DNA of 64,000 bases from Clostridium fallax (GCF_900129365.1 NZ_FQVM01000002.1:62001-126000), one strand, 5' to 3'. Positions 45,156-54,037 are shown, numbered from the stretch's first letter. The notes: generated from the letters alone by a model not told the origin. Numbers and translations: made by a program.

Positions 45156-46496
45156 TTGGTACAGGGGAAATTATATAGAAGTTTTATAATATTACAAGAA
45201 GATGAAAGAGGGCACTCTGTTTCGGCGGAAAAACCTTTATCTGGGTATGCAAAGGTAGAGGTAAAACATGACAAGTGTAAGGTAACATTTTACGCTCAAA
45301 ATGTTAAAAAGGATGATTATAAATGTTATATGGCTTTAATTTATGGCAAAAAAGATATGAAGCAAATAATAAATCTTGGACTTATGAACATAAATGAGCA
45401 GGGAAAATCAGAGGTTACCTGTGAGTATGATGTAAATGACATAGCTGGATTAGGACTTAGTCATGATAAGATTTCTGGAGCAGCTTTATACAAAGAGATT
45501 GACGGAAAACCTATTTTCCTAATGGTTGGATTTATGACAGGGGAAGTACCTAAAGATAATTGGAGATGTTACAAAATATTACATTGCAAAGGTAGTAGTA
45601 AAATAGATGGAAAAATAAAATATAAAGAAGAACATAAAAAATATAAAAAAGATGATGATAAGGAAGTACAAAAAGGTGAATTAAAAATTAAAATTATGGA
45701 AGAAAAGAAAATAGAATTTAAAGATGATAAAAGAGAAGAAGATACAGAAGAAGTTAAAGGAAATATAATTTATGAGGAGCAAAATGAAGAAAAGGAAGCT
45801 AAAGAAGAAGAGAAAGCTGTAAATTGCATGGAAGATAAAAGAGGAGAAGATGAAAATGAGAGTGATGAGGAATTTAATGAAGAGATAAAGAAGGAAGAAT
45901 TAGAAATTAATGATATAGAAATTGACAGTAAGGATGTTAGAAATGATGATGATGTAAGTGAAGAAAGCGAAGATGAAATTAACTTTGAAGAAGATAAGTT
46001 AGATGAAAATAAATTTGATGAATATGAAAAAGAAATTTGTGATATTAATACAAGAGACTATGAAGAAGAATTTATATTAAGAGGCAGTGTAGGAGAATTT
46101 TTTGAATCTATAGTAGAAGGATTTGAAAATGTAAGAAATAAATTCAAGGATATAAAATTCTGCAAGTGGTATAAGATTCCTATTAATAATTTAGATGTTA
46201 TGTGTAATGTATCTAATTACAATAAATATACAACATTATACTATCCAATGATTAATTATTATCCATATATAAAAAAATATGGTCATTTTATGGTAGGATT
46301 TAAATGCGATGAAGCAGGAAAAGTACAGTACTTAGTTTATGCAATTCCAGGTAAGAAAGATAAAATGGAGCAGCCATATGGTGGAAAGTCTGGCTTTGTT
46401 ACATGGGCTCAAGATTCTTCACAAGATATGAATATGGGATACTGGTTAATGTTTTATGATTTTAAAAATTCAATGGTAGTTGTTCCAATGAAATAA
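45156..46496 (+). CDS. hypothetical protein with long acidic linker
   Basis: A 446-residue protein with two well-folded ends: N-terminal about 150 residues (SFIILQEDERGHSVSAEKP..., beta-rich) and C-terminal about 120 residues (FKWYKIPINN and GHFMVGFKCDEAG...GFVTWAQDSSQDM). They are joined by some 170 residues that are more than half Glu/Lys/Asp. No signal peptide or membrane helix. Start TTG 45156 has GTGGAGG about 8 bases upstream. The two end domains resemble proteins of Clostridium I cannot name. The site in Bacillus holds yabG, a different protein. Function unknown. Confidence 0.78.
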   Translation: MVQGKLYRSFIILQEDERGHSVSAEKPLSGYAKVEVKHDKCKVTFYAQNVKKDDYKCYMALIYGKKDMKQIINLGLMNINEQGKSEVTCEYDVNDIAGLGLSHDKISGAALYKEIDGKPIFLMVGFMTGEVPKDNWRCYKILHCKGSSKIDGKIKYKEEHKKYKKDDDKEVQKGELKIKIMEEKKIEFKDDKREEDTEEVKGNIIYEEQNEEKEAKEEEKAVNCMEDKRGEDENESDEEFNEEIKKEELEINDIEIDSKDVRNDDDVSEESEDEINFEEDKLDENKFDEYEKEICDINTRDYEEEFILRGSVGEFFESIVEGFENVRNKFKDIKFCKWYKIPINNLDVMCNVSNYNKYTTLYYPMINYYPYIKKYGHFMVGFKCDEAGKVQYLVYAIPGKKDKMEQPYGGKSGFVTWAQDSSQDMNMGYWLMFYDFKNSMVVVPMK

Positions 46497-46603
46497 TTAT
46501 ATTGGCTGAATGAGGAGTCTAACTTTTCATCAGCCTTAATTTTTACCTATAAAAATTTTTGTTATTTTAATAAAAATTACAGTTATTAATTTAGGGGGAT
46601 GAA

Positions 46604-47182
46604 ATGAAGAAATTTATGAACAGAAAACAATTAGGAATGACCATACTTCTTATAGGGCTTATAGTGGTTTTATATGGGGCTCAAATAGGGCTTAATAATA
46701 AATTGAAATTTGCATCATTAACAGCATATAACATAAAAGAATTTAAAGAATTTAATATAGAAAAAACTAATTATTGTTATTCATTGCCGGATAATTGGTT
46801 TATAGAAGAGAAAAAATATCCAGGAAATTATATATTGGATCATAAGGATTTAAAAAGCGATGAACTTGGAATAAATGGATATATTCAAATTTTAAGTTCT
46901 GATAAAACTATTAAGGAAATTGTATTAAAAGATAAAGAAAAAATAGAAAATAAAATAGAAGATTATGAAAAGGTACAGCTAGAGATTAAAGGAAGGGAAT
47001 CTATAAAGGTGACATATAAGGAAAAACTTAAAGCTGGAAAGACTATATTTTTTATAGTATATTATTTAAAATTAGACGAAAATAAAATAGCAAAGGTTAG
47101 TTTTAATGTTGAAGAAAATAAATATAAGGAAGATTTTAATGATATTTTTGAGGCTATAGTGGATAGTATTAACAAAAAGTAA
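46604..47182 (+). CDS. membrane-anchored hypothetical protein, PsbP-like fold possible
   Basis: A 192-residue protein with one N-terminal membrane helix (11-31), no lipobox, and an extracellular domain that reads YCYSLPDNWFIEEKKYPGNY near 57, like PsbP/lipoprotein-type stress or lipid-binding domains, ending in FNDIFEAIVDSINKK. AGGGGGATG precedes ATG 46604. Co-directional with lgt. The family is a weak inference. Confidence 0.65.
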   Translation: MKKFMNRKQLGMTILLIGLIVVLYGAQIGLNNKLKFASLTAYNIKEFKEFNIEKTNYCYSLPDNWFIEEKKYPGNYILDHKDLKSDELGINGYIQILSSDKTIKEIVLKDKEKIENKIEDYEKVQLEIKGRESIKVTYKEKLKAGKTIFFIVYYLKLDENKIAKVSFNVEENKYKEDFNDIFEAIVDSINKK

Positions 47183-47286
47183 ATTATTTGCTTTAAGATA
47201 ATAATAGTATTATAATTTAATGGTATAGGAGAAGCTAAGCTTCTCCTATTTCGATAGTAAAATAAAAAATTAGAGGTGGTGAAAGC

Positions 47287-48057
47287 GTGAAGCCGATATT
47301 ATTTGAAATTTTTGGCTTTGATGTTTATGGTTATGGTTTAATGATAGCTATAGGAATTTTATCTGCTGTTTTTCTTTTTACAAAGAGAGCTAAAAAAAGA
47401 AATTATGATGAAGATAAAATCTTTAATATGACTATAATAGCTATAATAGCAGGGATATTAGGTGGAAAAATATTATATATAATAACAGATTTCAAATATG
47501 TTATTGAAGATCCATCAGTTGTATTTAGAGATTTTGGCTTAGGATTTGTAATATATGGAGCTATTATAGCAGGTGTATTATCAGTATATTTATATTGTAG
47601 AGCTCAAAAGTGGAATGCTTTAGAAGTATTTGATTTAGTTGTTCCAGGGTTAGCATTAGCTCAAGGATTTGGAAGAATAGGATGTTTTTTTGCAGGATGT
47701 TGTTATGGTGCAGAAACACATTCACATATAGGAATTATATTTCCGAAGGATTCACTAGCACCATCAGGGGTTCCGTTATACCCAACTCAATTAATGTCTT
47801 CAGGGTTTGATTTTCTACTAGCCATATTTTTGCTATGGTATGATAGAAAAAACAATAAATCAGGAAGAGTATTTGCTATGTACCTAATATTATATAGTAT
47901 TGGAAGATTCTTTGTTGAATTTTTAAGAAATGATCCAAGAGGGAATGTAGGAGTTTTATCAACTTCTCAATTTATAGCTATAATTACTTTGATTTTAGGA
48001 TTAGCAATATTTAATATTCATAAAATTAGAGGGAGAATGATAAAAGGTGAAAAATAA
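47287..48057 (+). CDS. lgt: prolipoprotein diacylglyceryl transferase (Lgt-like)
   Basis: A 256-residue, seven-helix enzyme. The Lgt signature region reads GRIGCFFAGCCYG (about 134-146), with GRFFVEFLRND near 211. Lgt transfers diacylglycerol from phosphatidylglycerol to the lipobox cysteine. This copy has a GCC group where canonical Lgt has N-G-E, so it is a divergent homologue; another Lgt elsewhere in the genome may be the housekeeping copy. GTG start at 47287 after GAGGTGGTG. The next gene, a lipoprotein, overlaps by 11 bases. Confidence 0.82.
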   Translation: MKPILFEIFGFDVYGYGLMIAIGILSAVFLFTKRAKKRNYDEDKIFNMTIIAIIAGILGGKILYIITDFKYVIEDPSVVFRDFGLGFVIYGAIIAGVLSVYLYCRAQKWNALEVFDLVVPGLALAQGFGRIGCFFAGCCYGAETHSHIGIIFPKDSLAPSGVPLYPTQLMSSGFDFLLAIFLLWYDRKNNKSGRVFAMYLILYSIGRFFVEFLRNDPRGNVGVLSTSQFIAIITLILGLAIFNIHKIRGRMIKGEK

Positions 48058-48877
48058 AAGAATACCTTTTTTAATTGTAATACTTATAATCTTTAGTACT
48101 CTTTTTACTGGTTGCAAGACTTTAGATAAACTTCAAGTTAAATTAGGATTTAGAAATAATGATTTTGAGTTTATAAAGGAAGAAAAAGTAGATAAAATTG
48201 TAATTCAAAGTACTAGAGGTACGGGATTTAGATTTATGGTAACAGATCCAATAACAATTAATGAGGTGTATGAATTTTTATCTTCAGCATCTCCAGCTAA
48301 AACCACTACAAATCTAAATTCAGATTATGTTTTTGAGATGTATATGGGAGATGAAGTTAAAAAATATAATTATGTTGTTGGAATTAATAAAAGAGGAGTT
48401 GGAAACTTCTATGATGAGAATCATAGTTATGTAGTTTCTAAGAGATTAGATAATGATATAATTAGAAATCTATCTTTTATAAGAAAACCTAGAGAATTTG
48501 AAAAGGTATATTATCCATCAATATTAGAAGTTTTAACAAAAAATAAAGATAAATTAAATGAAGGAAATAAAAAAATTGGTATAGATATAGAAGGTGACAT
48601 TGATTGTGCTCAATATCTATTATCTGTAGATTTAGAGGACTTTAAAAGAAAGTTACAATCAATAATTCCAAATGCATCTTTGATGAATCGTGATAGAGAG
48701 AATTATGATGTGATAGTAACTGTAAAAAATCAGGGATATAAAACTACCACATTTAAAACAATAATAACTATTGAAGATAAAAAAGAAAAAAGTCAAACCA
48801 ACTATTATGTTACTTGTGAATATTATGGTAATGATTGGAATATAAAAGTAGACACTAAAAAGCCAGATAGTTGGTAG
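48047..48877 (+). CDS. lipoprotein of unknown function coupled to lgt
   Basis: A 276-residue protein with a clear lipoprotein signal: a basic start, a hydrophobic core and LFTGCKT (Cys near residue 23), so it is a probable substrate of Lgt. The mature part is beta-rich with a periplasm-side fold. No catalytic motif. GTG 48047 overlaps lgt by 11 bases, so the two are translationally linked. The next gene, nbp35-like, starts 12 bases later. Confidence 0.8.
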   Translation: MKNKRIPFLIVILIIFSTLFTGCKTLDKLQVKLGFRNNDFEFIKEEKVDKIVIQSTRGTGFRFMVTDPITINEVYEFLSSASPAKTTTNLNSDYVFEMYMGDEVKKYNYVVGINKRGVGNFYDENHSYVVSKRLDNDIIRNLSFIRKPREFEKVYYPSILEVLTKNKDKLNEGNKKIGIDIEGDIDCAQYLLSVDLEDFKRKLQSIIPNASLMNRDRENYDVIVTVKNQGYKTTTFKTIITIEDKKEKSQTNYYVTCEYYGNDWNIKVDTKKPDSW

Positions 48878-48889
48878 GAGGAGGAGACT

Positions 48890-49732
48890 ATGTCAAATTG
48901 TTCAACATGTGCTAGTAAAGACTCATGCGCTAGTAAAGGAAAATCAAATTTATGTGTAAAGGTATTACCTAAGTATGGTAATGTCAAAAATATAATAGGA
49001 GTTATAAGTGGAAAAGGTGGAGTTGGAAAATCTACAGTAACTGGTATATTAGCTACTCAATTAGCTAAAAAAGGCTACAAAGTAGGAGTTCTTGATGCAG
49101 ATATAACAGGACCATCAATGCCAAGATTTTTTGGAATAAATAAAGAAAGAGCTAAAATGGTAGCTGTTGATGAAAAGCAAGAAAAGTTTAAATTTATACC
49201 TGTTGAAACTAAAAGAGGAATAAAAGTTATATCAATGAATCTTTTAACACCAGATGAGGATCAACCAGTTATATGGAGGGGTCCAGTAATTACAGGGGTT
49301 TTAAATCAAATGTATGAAGAAACTGATTGGGGAGATTTAGACTATCTTTTAATAGATATGCCTCCAGGAACAGGAGATACAGCATTAACAGTTATGCAAA
49401 GTTTCCCACTAAAAGAAATCATAATGGTTTCAACACCTCAAGATATGGTTTCAATGATAGTAAAAAAAGTTGCTATTATGGCCGAAAAAATGGGAGTACC
49501 AGTTAGAGGTGTAGTAGAAAATATGGCCTACATAGTTTGTGAAGATTGTGGCAAAAAGATAAAAGTATTTTCAAAGAAATCTTCAGAAGAGCATGCTGAA
49601 TATTTAAATTTACCTTTATTATGTGAATTACCAATAAATCTTGATCTTACAGAAGCATTAGAACAAGGTAAAGCTGAAGAATACGTATGGGATAATGGAT
49701 TATATGAAATGGTATTTGGTGTTTTATATTAA
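48890..49732 (+). CDS. Mrp/Nbp35-family P-loop ATPase (Fe-S carrier)
   Basis: A 280-residue protein. An N-terminal cysteine group (C4, C7, C13, C22), Walker A GKGGVGKST (41-49), DIDITGPSM-like VLDADITGPS (about 68), DMPPGTGD near 149 and a C-terminal CEDCGKK near 218. Nbp35/Mrp proteins bind a bridging Fe-S cluster and carry it to apoproteins. AGGAGGAG precedes the ATG. It lies in line with the lipoprotein gene and before a terminator and a ferredoxin gene. Confidence 0.93.
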   Translation: MSNCSTCASKDSCASKGKSNLCVKVLPKYGNVKNIIGVISGKGGVGKSTVTGILATQLAKKGYKVGVLDADITGPSMPRFFGINKERAKMVAVDEKQEKFKFIPVETKRGIKVISMNLLTPDEDQPVIWRGPVITGVLNQMYEETDWGDLDYLLIDMPPGTGDTALTVMQSFPLKEIIMVSTPQDMVSMIVKKVAIMAEKMGVPVRGVVENMAYIVCEDCGKKIKVFSKKSSEEHAEYLNLPLLCELPINLDLTEALEQGKAEEYVWDNGLYEMVFGVLY

Positions 49733-49772
49733 TTCATAAAATATAAATAAACTATTTTAAAATTTAAAGTAC

Positions 49773-49816
49773 ACCCTATAGAGTAGATTAATAAAGTCTA
49801 TTTTATAGGGTTTTTT
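49773..49816 (+). terminator. terminator of the Nbp35-like gene
   Basis: ACCCTATA pairs with TATAGGGT, with an inner GTAGA/TCTAT arm and a T-run. Confidence 0.88.
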
Positions 49817-49905
49817 ATTTTAAAATTATATAATTTTTGTAGTATAAAATATATAAATAATAGGTAAAATAAGTTCATAGAATTACTTAGAGAGGAGATA
49901 AGTAC

Positions 49906-50094
49906 ATGGAAGCTAAAGTAGATAAGGAATTATGTATTAGTTGTGGATTATGTCCTACAGTATGCCCAGAGGTTTTTGAAATAGAAGGTGATGGTAAGGC
50001 TGGAGTACTAGTAGATCAAATTCCAGATGGAGTAGAAGATCAAGCTAGAGAAGCACAAGAAGGATGTCCCGTTGATGCTATAGATATCTTTTAA
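49906..50094 (+). CDS. [4Fe-4S] ferredoxin
   Basis: A 62-residue single-cluster ferredoxin. C10, C13 and C16 (CISCGLC) and C54 (GCPVDAI) bind the cluster. C20 is also present but lacks the second cysteine that forms the disulfide in Desulfovibrio-type ferredoxins. It is acidic and carries electrons in anaerobic metabolism. GAGAGGAG precedes ATG 49906. Separate transcript between two terminators. Confidence 0.95.
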   Translation: MEAKVDKELCISCGLCPTVCPEVFEIEGDGKAGVLVDQIPDGVEDQAREAQEGCPVDAIDIF

Positions 50095-50130
50095 AAAGCA
50101 AAGAGATAAATATTAATTATTATATGAAAA

Positions 50131-50175
50131 AGACAATACCTTAAAATTAATCTTAAGGTATTGTCTAATTTTTTA
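50131..50175 (+). terminator. terminator of the ferredoxin gene
   Basis: AGACAATACCTT pairs with AAGGTATTGTCT around a 12-base loop; a T-run follows. Confidence 0.88.
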
Positions 50176-50254
50176 TATACATTTATATAAAATAATAGAT
50201 TTAATTATGAATTAAGGGTCATTTTAATTTATATAATACTCTAAAATATTATTA

Positions 50255-50947
50255 TCATGCTAATTTAGATTTATAATTATTTCCTACGGTTTTTATCAGT
50301 CTTTGTACAGGCAAGAAGTATAATATTACTAAGCATATAATTCCATCGGCACCAATAACGGATCCGTTTACTACAAGAGAGTAAATCCAAGGTGACATGC
50401 CTTCTGGTGCAAAGCTTCCAAAGAATGCAACTCCAGAAATGAAGTGACATAAAAATCTAGCAAAGATGGCTATAAAAGCGCCTAGCATTTTTCTATTTCT
50501 AAAAAATCCTGTAAGACCTAAGCACATATATGGTAAAGGATAATCAAAAAGTACTTGTACAGGGTTTAGTATATAAGGATCCATAATCATATTTATAATT
50601 CCAAATAAAAATCCTGTTAACATACCAATATAAGGCCCATACATAAAGCCAATTAGTAGTATAGGAATCATACTTCCTAAAGTAACACTGCCGCCCTGTG
50701 GAAATTTATAGATTTTAAGAGAGTGTAGTATTACAGTAAGAGCAAGAACCATACCTATTCTAGCTATTAATTTGGTATCAAACTTAATCTTTTTTGCTTT
50801 AAAGATTAATACAAAGATAGCCATGCATCCTAGTATAGTTACTAAACTTATAGGATTTGTAAATATTTTTTCTAAGTTTACAGGTGAATTAGCAAACTTA
50901 GACATACTTTTCGAGAATTGATTAAATATCTCGTGTAAATTTAACAT
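50255..50947 (-). CDS. thiT: ECF-type thiamine transporter S component
   Basis: A 230-residue, six-helix protein. The motif GPYIGMLTGFLFG then DPYILNPVQVLFDYPLPY (about 105-142) is the ThiT (YuaJ) thiamine-binding signature. It binds thiamine and uses a shared ECF energising module encoded elsewhere. GGGGG is about 9 bases before ATG. A TPP riboswitch and terminator lie upstream. Confidence 0.93.
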   Translation of the reverse strand: MLNLHEIFNQFSKSMSKFANSPVNLEKIFTNPISLVTILGCMAIFVLIFKAKKIKFDTKLIARIGMVLALTVILHSLKIYKFPQGGSVTLGSMIPILLIGFMYGPYIGMLTGFLFGIINMIMDPYILNPVQVLFDYPLPYMCLGLTGFFRNRKMLGAFIAIFARFLCHFISGVAFFGSFAPEGMSPWIYSLVVNGSVIGADGIICLVILYFLPVQRLIKTVGNNYKSKLA

Positions 50948-50997
50948 AAAAAGTTACCCCCTATTTTGTGCATTAGGGTAAAGTCATTCGATATTAA

Positions 50998-51029
50998 ATA
51001 AAAAACCTTATTCGTAAGAATAAGGTTAA
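50998..51029 (-). terminator. terminator of the TPP riboswitch
   Basis: On the minus strand AACCTTATTC pairs with GAATAAGGTT around GTAA-type tetraloop, followed by T-run. It is the off-state of the riboswitch. Confidence 0.85.
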
Positions 51030-51044
51030 AATCTAAATGACTTA

Positions 51045-51126
51045 TCGCTTTCCTACGCTGGTATTATCCAGATCAGGTATATGAGGGTTAATGAAAATTC
51101 ATCTCTCAGCCTAAAGGCACCCCTAG
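51045..51126 (-). promoter_or_regulatory. TPP riboswitch (Thi box)
   Basis: On the minus strand the THI element reads GGGGTGCC...GGCTGAGAG...ACCTGATCTGGATAATACCAGCGTAGG, split by a short variable stem. It precedes thiT and a terminator, so thiamine pyrophosphate represses uptake. Confidence 0.95.
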
Positions 51127-51164
51127 CACAAATATTATATTATAATTTTATTGTAATAATATAA

Positions 51165-51374
51165 CTATAATAAATCAAGTGTATTATTATTTAATATACT
51201 ATTTTTTTTCAAATTATGACTTTCAAAATCAGAATATGGAGAAAAAGGAATATCAATGATATCTCCTGAACGTATATTTTCAGGTAACTTTGTAACAGAA
51301 ATATCAAAGGCAGTTCCATCTTCTAATGAAACTAGTGCATCTAAAGAGTTAAGTTCTAATATTTTACATTTCAA
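51165..51374 (-). CDS. DUF3006-like small protein
   Basis: A 69-residue protein with an OB-like beta pattern (ALVSLEDGTAFDISVTKLP and GDIIDIPFS), close to DUF3006 members that often accompany MBL-fold proteins. Function unknown. The start is TTG 51374, 7 bases after GAGGTG. That SD is buried in a 12-bp hairpin shared with the upstream padR gene. Confidence 0.7.
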   Translation of the reverse strand: MKCKILELNSLDALVSLEDGTAFDISVTKLPENIRSGDIIDIPFSPYSDFESHNLKKNSILNNNTLDLL

Positions 51375-51381
51375 AGTATAT

Positions 51382-51426
51382 CACCTCATTATGATTATTA
51401 TTATTATTTTTAACCATAATGAGGTG
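51382..51426 (-). repeat. hairpin enclosing the DUF3006 ribosome binding site
   Basis: CACCTCATTATG and its exact complement flank a 21-base AT-rich loop. On the minus-strand transcript the GAGGTG SD of the next gene lies in the 3' arm, so translation could be masked when the stem forms. Confidence 0.65.
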
Positions 51427-51440
51427 TTTATTCATAAATT

Positions 51441-51896
51441 TTAATGATATAAATCTTTATAAATTATTTTAAAAACTTCTAAAGATTCTTCAATTTTTTC
51501 TTTAAGAAGATCTTTTTTATGCTTTAATTCTTTTAATCCTTCATCAGTAAGAGTGTATATTTTTTGAAACTTTTTTTTAGGATCATCCCATTCACCTTCG
51601 ATTAATCCTTGCTTCTCTAATTTTTTTAGCAAAGGATATATCCCTCCAGTGCTAGGAATCCATAATCCATTAGTACGTTCTCCAATTTTATGGGCAATGT
51701 CATTACCATTAGTCGAACCTAAGCTTAGTATAAATAATACATAAATAGGAAGTAAACCTTTAGTAAATACTTGACCTACAGCTTCATTTTCTTTTTGAAC
51801 TTTTTTAAGTTCTGCTAATTTATTTTTATATTCTTCGTAGAGTCTTTTTTCTTCAGACTTTATGTGATCTTTATTATTAAAATCAAAGCTACCCAT
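51441..51896 (-). CDS. PadR-family transcriptional regulator
   Basis: A 151-residue regulator. The winged helix is in the middle (ILSLGSTNGNDIAHKIGERTNG, then STGGIYPLLKKLEKQGLIEGEW), followed by a C-terminal coiled coil (about 112-145). PadR proteins repress detoxification or efflux genes and often themselves. It starts 3 bases after degV ends, so it is in the same transcript. The palindromes at the degV promoter are its likely operators. Confidence 0.88.
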   Translation of the reverse strand: MGSFDFNNKDHIKSEEKRLYEEYKNKLAELKKVQKENEAVGQVFTKGLLPIYVLFILSLGSTNGNDIAHKIGERTNGLWIPSTGGIYPLLKKLEKQGLIEGEWDDPKKKFQKIYTLTDEGLKELKHKKDLLKEKIEESLEVFKIIYKDLYH

Positions 51897-51899
51897 TAA

Positions 51900-52745
51900 T
51901 TAAAAACCTTTTTCTATGCAAACTCCAATTAATCCAGGACCGGTATGAACTCCAAGAGCAGGTCCTATTTTTTCCAAGCGGCATTCTTCTATATTTGAAT
52001 ATGAAGATAAAATCTCTTGCATCTTTTCGCCATCTTCTCTTGCTCCGCCTTCTAGTACACAAATTTTACATTTGCCTTTAGAAGAAAAATTCTCTACTAT
52101 TTGCTTAAGCTTAGATAAGGCTTGCTTTCTGCCACGAGCTTTAGAGTAAGTATAGTAAGATCCATCTTCTCCAACAGAAATTATAGGTTTTAAGTTTAGA
52201 AGTTCTGCTATAGTACCAGCAACTTTACCTATTCTACCACCTTTTTTTAGATATTCTAATGTATCTAAAGTAAAGAATCCAGTCATTTTTTCTTGGATTT
52301 TTGGAAGTGCAGCAACTATATCTTCATAGCTACAGCCTTTTTGAACCATTTTTGCAGCTTCTAAAACTGTATTTCCTTCCATCATACTAAGGGTTTTTGT
52401 ATCGAATATATATGAAGTTAATTCAGGATGATTTTCTAAAACAAATCTTAAACTATTATAAGTACCAGATAAAGCACTTGATATGTTTATGGATATAATA
52501 TGAGTATATCCTTCATCTTTTAACTTACATAATAAGTTATTTGCATACTCCATATCTGGTAATGACGTTGTAGGTATTTCCTCAGATAATTTTGAATAAA
52601 CTTCATCTGGAGATATTTCTAATCTATCTAAATATTCTTTTTCCTTATATATGATTCTAAAAGGAATAAGATTTATATTATATTTCTTTAAAATTTCTTT
52701 TGATAAATCACATCCACTGTCTGTTAAAATTGCGATTTTTTGCAA
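51900..52745 (-). CDS. DegV family fatty-acid-binding protein
   Basis: A 281-residue DegV protein: ILTDSGCDLS (5-14), then TTSLPD near 57, SSALSGTYN near 88 and the C-terminal GPALGVHTGPGLIG (about 262-275). Members bind a fatty acid and act with FakA in fatty-acid phosphorylation (FakB function); the chain preference here is unknown. Start TTG 52745 is 8 bases after AGGAGG. It heads the degV-padR-DUF3006 transcript. Confidence 0.9.
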   Translation of the reverse strand: MQKIAILTDSGCDLSKEILKKYNINLIPFRIIYKEKEYLDRLEISPDEVYSKLSEEIPTTSLPDMEYANNLLCKLKDEGYTHIISINISSALSGTYNSLRFVLENHPELTSYIFDTKTLSMMEGNTVLEAAKMVQKGCSYEDIVAALPKIQEKMTGFFTLDTLEYLKKGGRIGKVAGTIAELLNLKPIISVGEDGSYYTYSKARGRKQALSKLKQIVENFSSKGKCKICVLEGGAREDGEKMQEILSSYSNIEECRLEKIGPALGVHTGPGLIGVCIEKGF

Positions 52746-52784
52746 GGTAAATTCCTCCTTAAAAAGTTATATTTAATTAATTAA

Positions 52785-52812
52785 ATTATATCACAATTGA
52801 TAACTATATCAA
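52785..52812 (-). promoter_or_regulatory. promoter of degV-padR
   Basis: On the minus strand -35 TTGATA (52812-52807) and -10 TATAAT (52790-52785) are 16 bases apart. The -35 is inside the first palindrome, so a bound repressor would block it. Confidence 0.75.
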
Positions 52813-52850
52813 TACTGATATAGTTTAACATTATCAATACTGATATAGTT
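52802..52850. promoter_or_regulatory. tandem palindromic operators, likely PadR sites
   Basis: Two 24-bp palindromes with the same spacer (ATAC) sit at 52802-52825 and 52827-52850, 25 bases centre to centre. The first has perfect arms (AACTATATCA/TGATATAGTT); the second differs in two positions of one arm. Placed over and upstream of the degV promoter; probable autoregulation by the PadR gene (inference). Confidence 0.75.
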
Positions 52851-52987
52851 TTGTAGAAAAATAAATTGTCATAAATAATAAGATCAATTAAAAATTAAAT
52901 TTAATACTAATAAATATGACAATTAATTAAGTTTATAAATAAAGGCATAATAGATTTTACAATAAATATATTAAGTTAAAATTAGAT

Positions 52988-54037
52988 TTATTCTTTAATA
53001 TTTAAATTAACTTCAGGGTCTATTATATGCCAAATAGTATGTCCGGAAGACAAGGGAATTTTATTGTTATTTTTATCTAATAATTCTGTAGAACTATTTT
53101 TATCTTTCTTTTTCCATTTTACATTCTGGACTTTTCCTTTAGAAATAACAAAAGCATCTCCTTCTCCTATGAAGTTTATTTCTAAATGGCCTTTATCATC
53201 TTTTACTTTAGTTTTAGCTTTTTGAATTACTATATTATCAAAAGATAATGGCTTATTATTTAGGCTATCTATAGCTTCTTTTCCATCCATAAACTTATAG
53301 TATTTATTATCTTTATATTTATAAGATGTATTGTATCCAGATGATTGCTTTAAGTATAAACTTGTACAAGAACTACTTTTATTATTTTTCCAAAATTCAT
53401 CATCAAATATGATAGGTGAGAATGTATCATATTTAATTTTCTTTTCTGATATATATTTAGTAATTTTATCAGAAGAAGTAAATAGATTATGAGGAGGAGA
53501 TAGTTTATTTTCTCTCCAAAAGTAACTAGCATTTTTTATTTCATCTATTGTTTTTGAAGAGGTATCACTTGATATAGAAGCTAGAGCTTCTTCACTACCG
53601 CCACAATGAGCTATAGGAAGATTATATTCATTAGATATATCAAGAAAATAAGGTCTTATACTTCTTATAGGACCTATTTTATTTGGCTGATTTTTATAAA
53701 ATAAAGCTAAAAAACGAGGTATTCCTCCTTCAGCTAAAGTTTCATATACAATTTCAGCTTGTGATAGACCAGATTGAGGTCTTGCAGCTTTAGAATTTTC
53801 TATAATAGCCATAAAGGGAATGTTATTTTTACTATTATCATTTAGTAGACTTCCTGAGTAAGGAGATATATTATCTATTAAAGATTTAGGCGCTGATTTA
53901 TCCTCTGATATTGCAGGAGGAGCCTCTCTTCTATATATTACAGGGCTTGTTTCTTTTGGCTTTTTAGATCTTTCTAAGGAACATCCTAAAAATGTAGTTG
54001 AAACTATTATAGGTATTAATACCAAAGCTTTATTCAT
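52988..54037 (-). CDS. DUF3048 (YerB-like) lipoprotein
   Basis: A 349-residue lipoprotein with a signal ending in FLGCSLE (Cys near residue 19), a Pro/Lys/Ser-rich spacer, and a DUF3048 domain pair (PFMAIIENSKAARPQSGLSQAEIVYE near 72 and GPIRSIRPYFLDI near 120; HTIWHIIDPE close to the end). YerB-like proteins bind cell-wall or DNA-processing partners; function unsettled. ATG 54037 is 8 bases after AGGAG. Confidence 0.88.
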   Translation of the reverse strand: MNKALVLIPIIVSTTFLGCSLERSKKPKETSPVIYRREAPPAISEDKSAPKSLIDNISPYSGSLLNDNSKNNIPFMAIIENSKAARPQSGLSQAEIVYETLAEGGIPRFLALFYKNQPNKIGPIRSIRPYFLDISNEYNLPIAHCGGSEEALASISSDTSSKTIDEIKNASYFWRENKLSPPHNLFTSSDKITKYISEKKIKYDTFSPIIFDDEFWKNNKSSSCTSLYLKQSSGYNTSYKYKDNKYYKFMDGKEAIDSLNNKPLSFDNIVIQKAKTKVKDDKGHLEINFIGEGDAFVISKGKVQNVKWKKKDKNSSTELLDKNNNKIPLSSGHTIWHIIDPEVNLNIKE

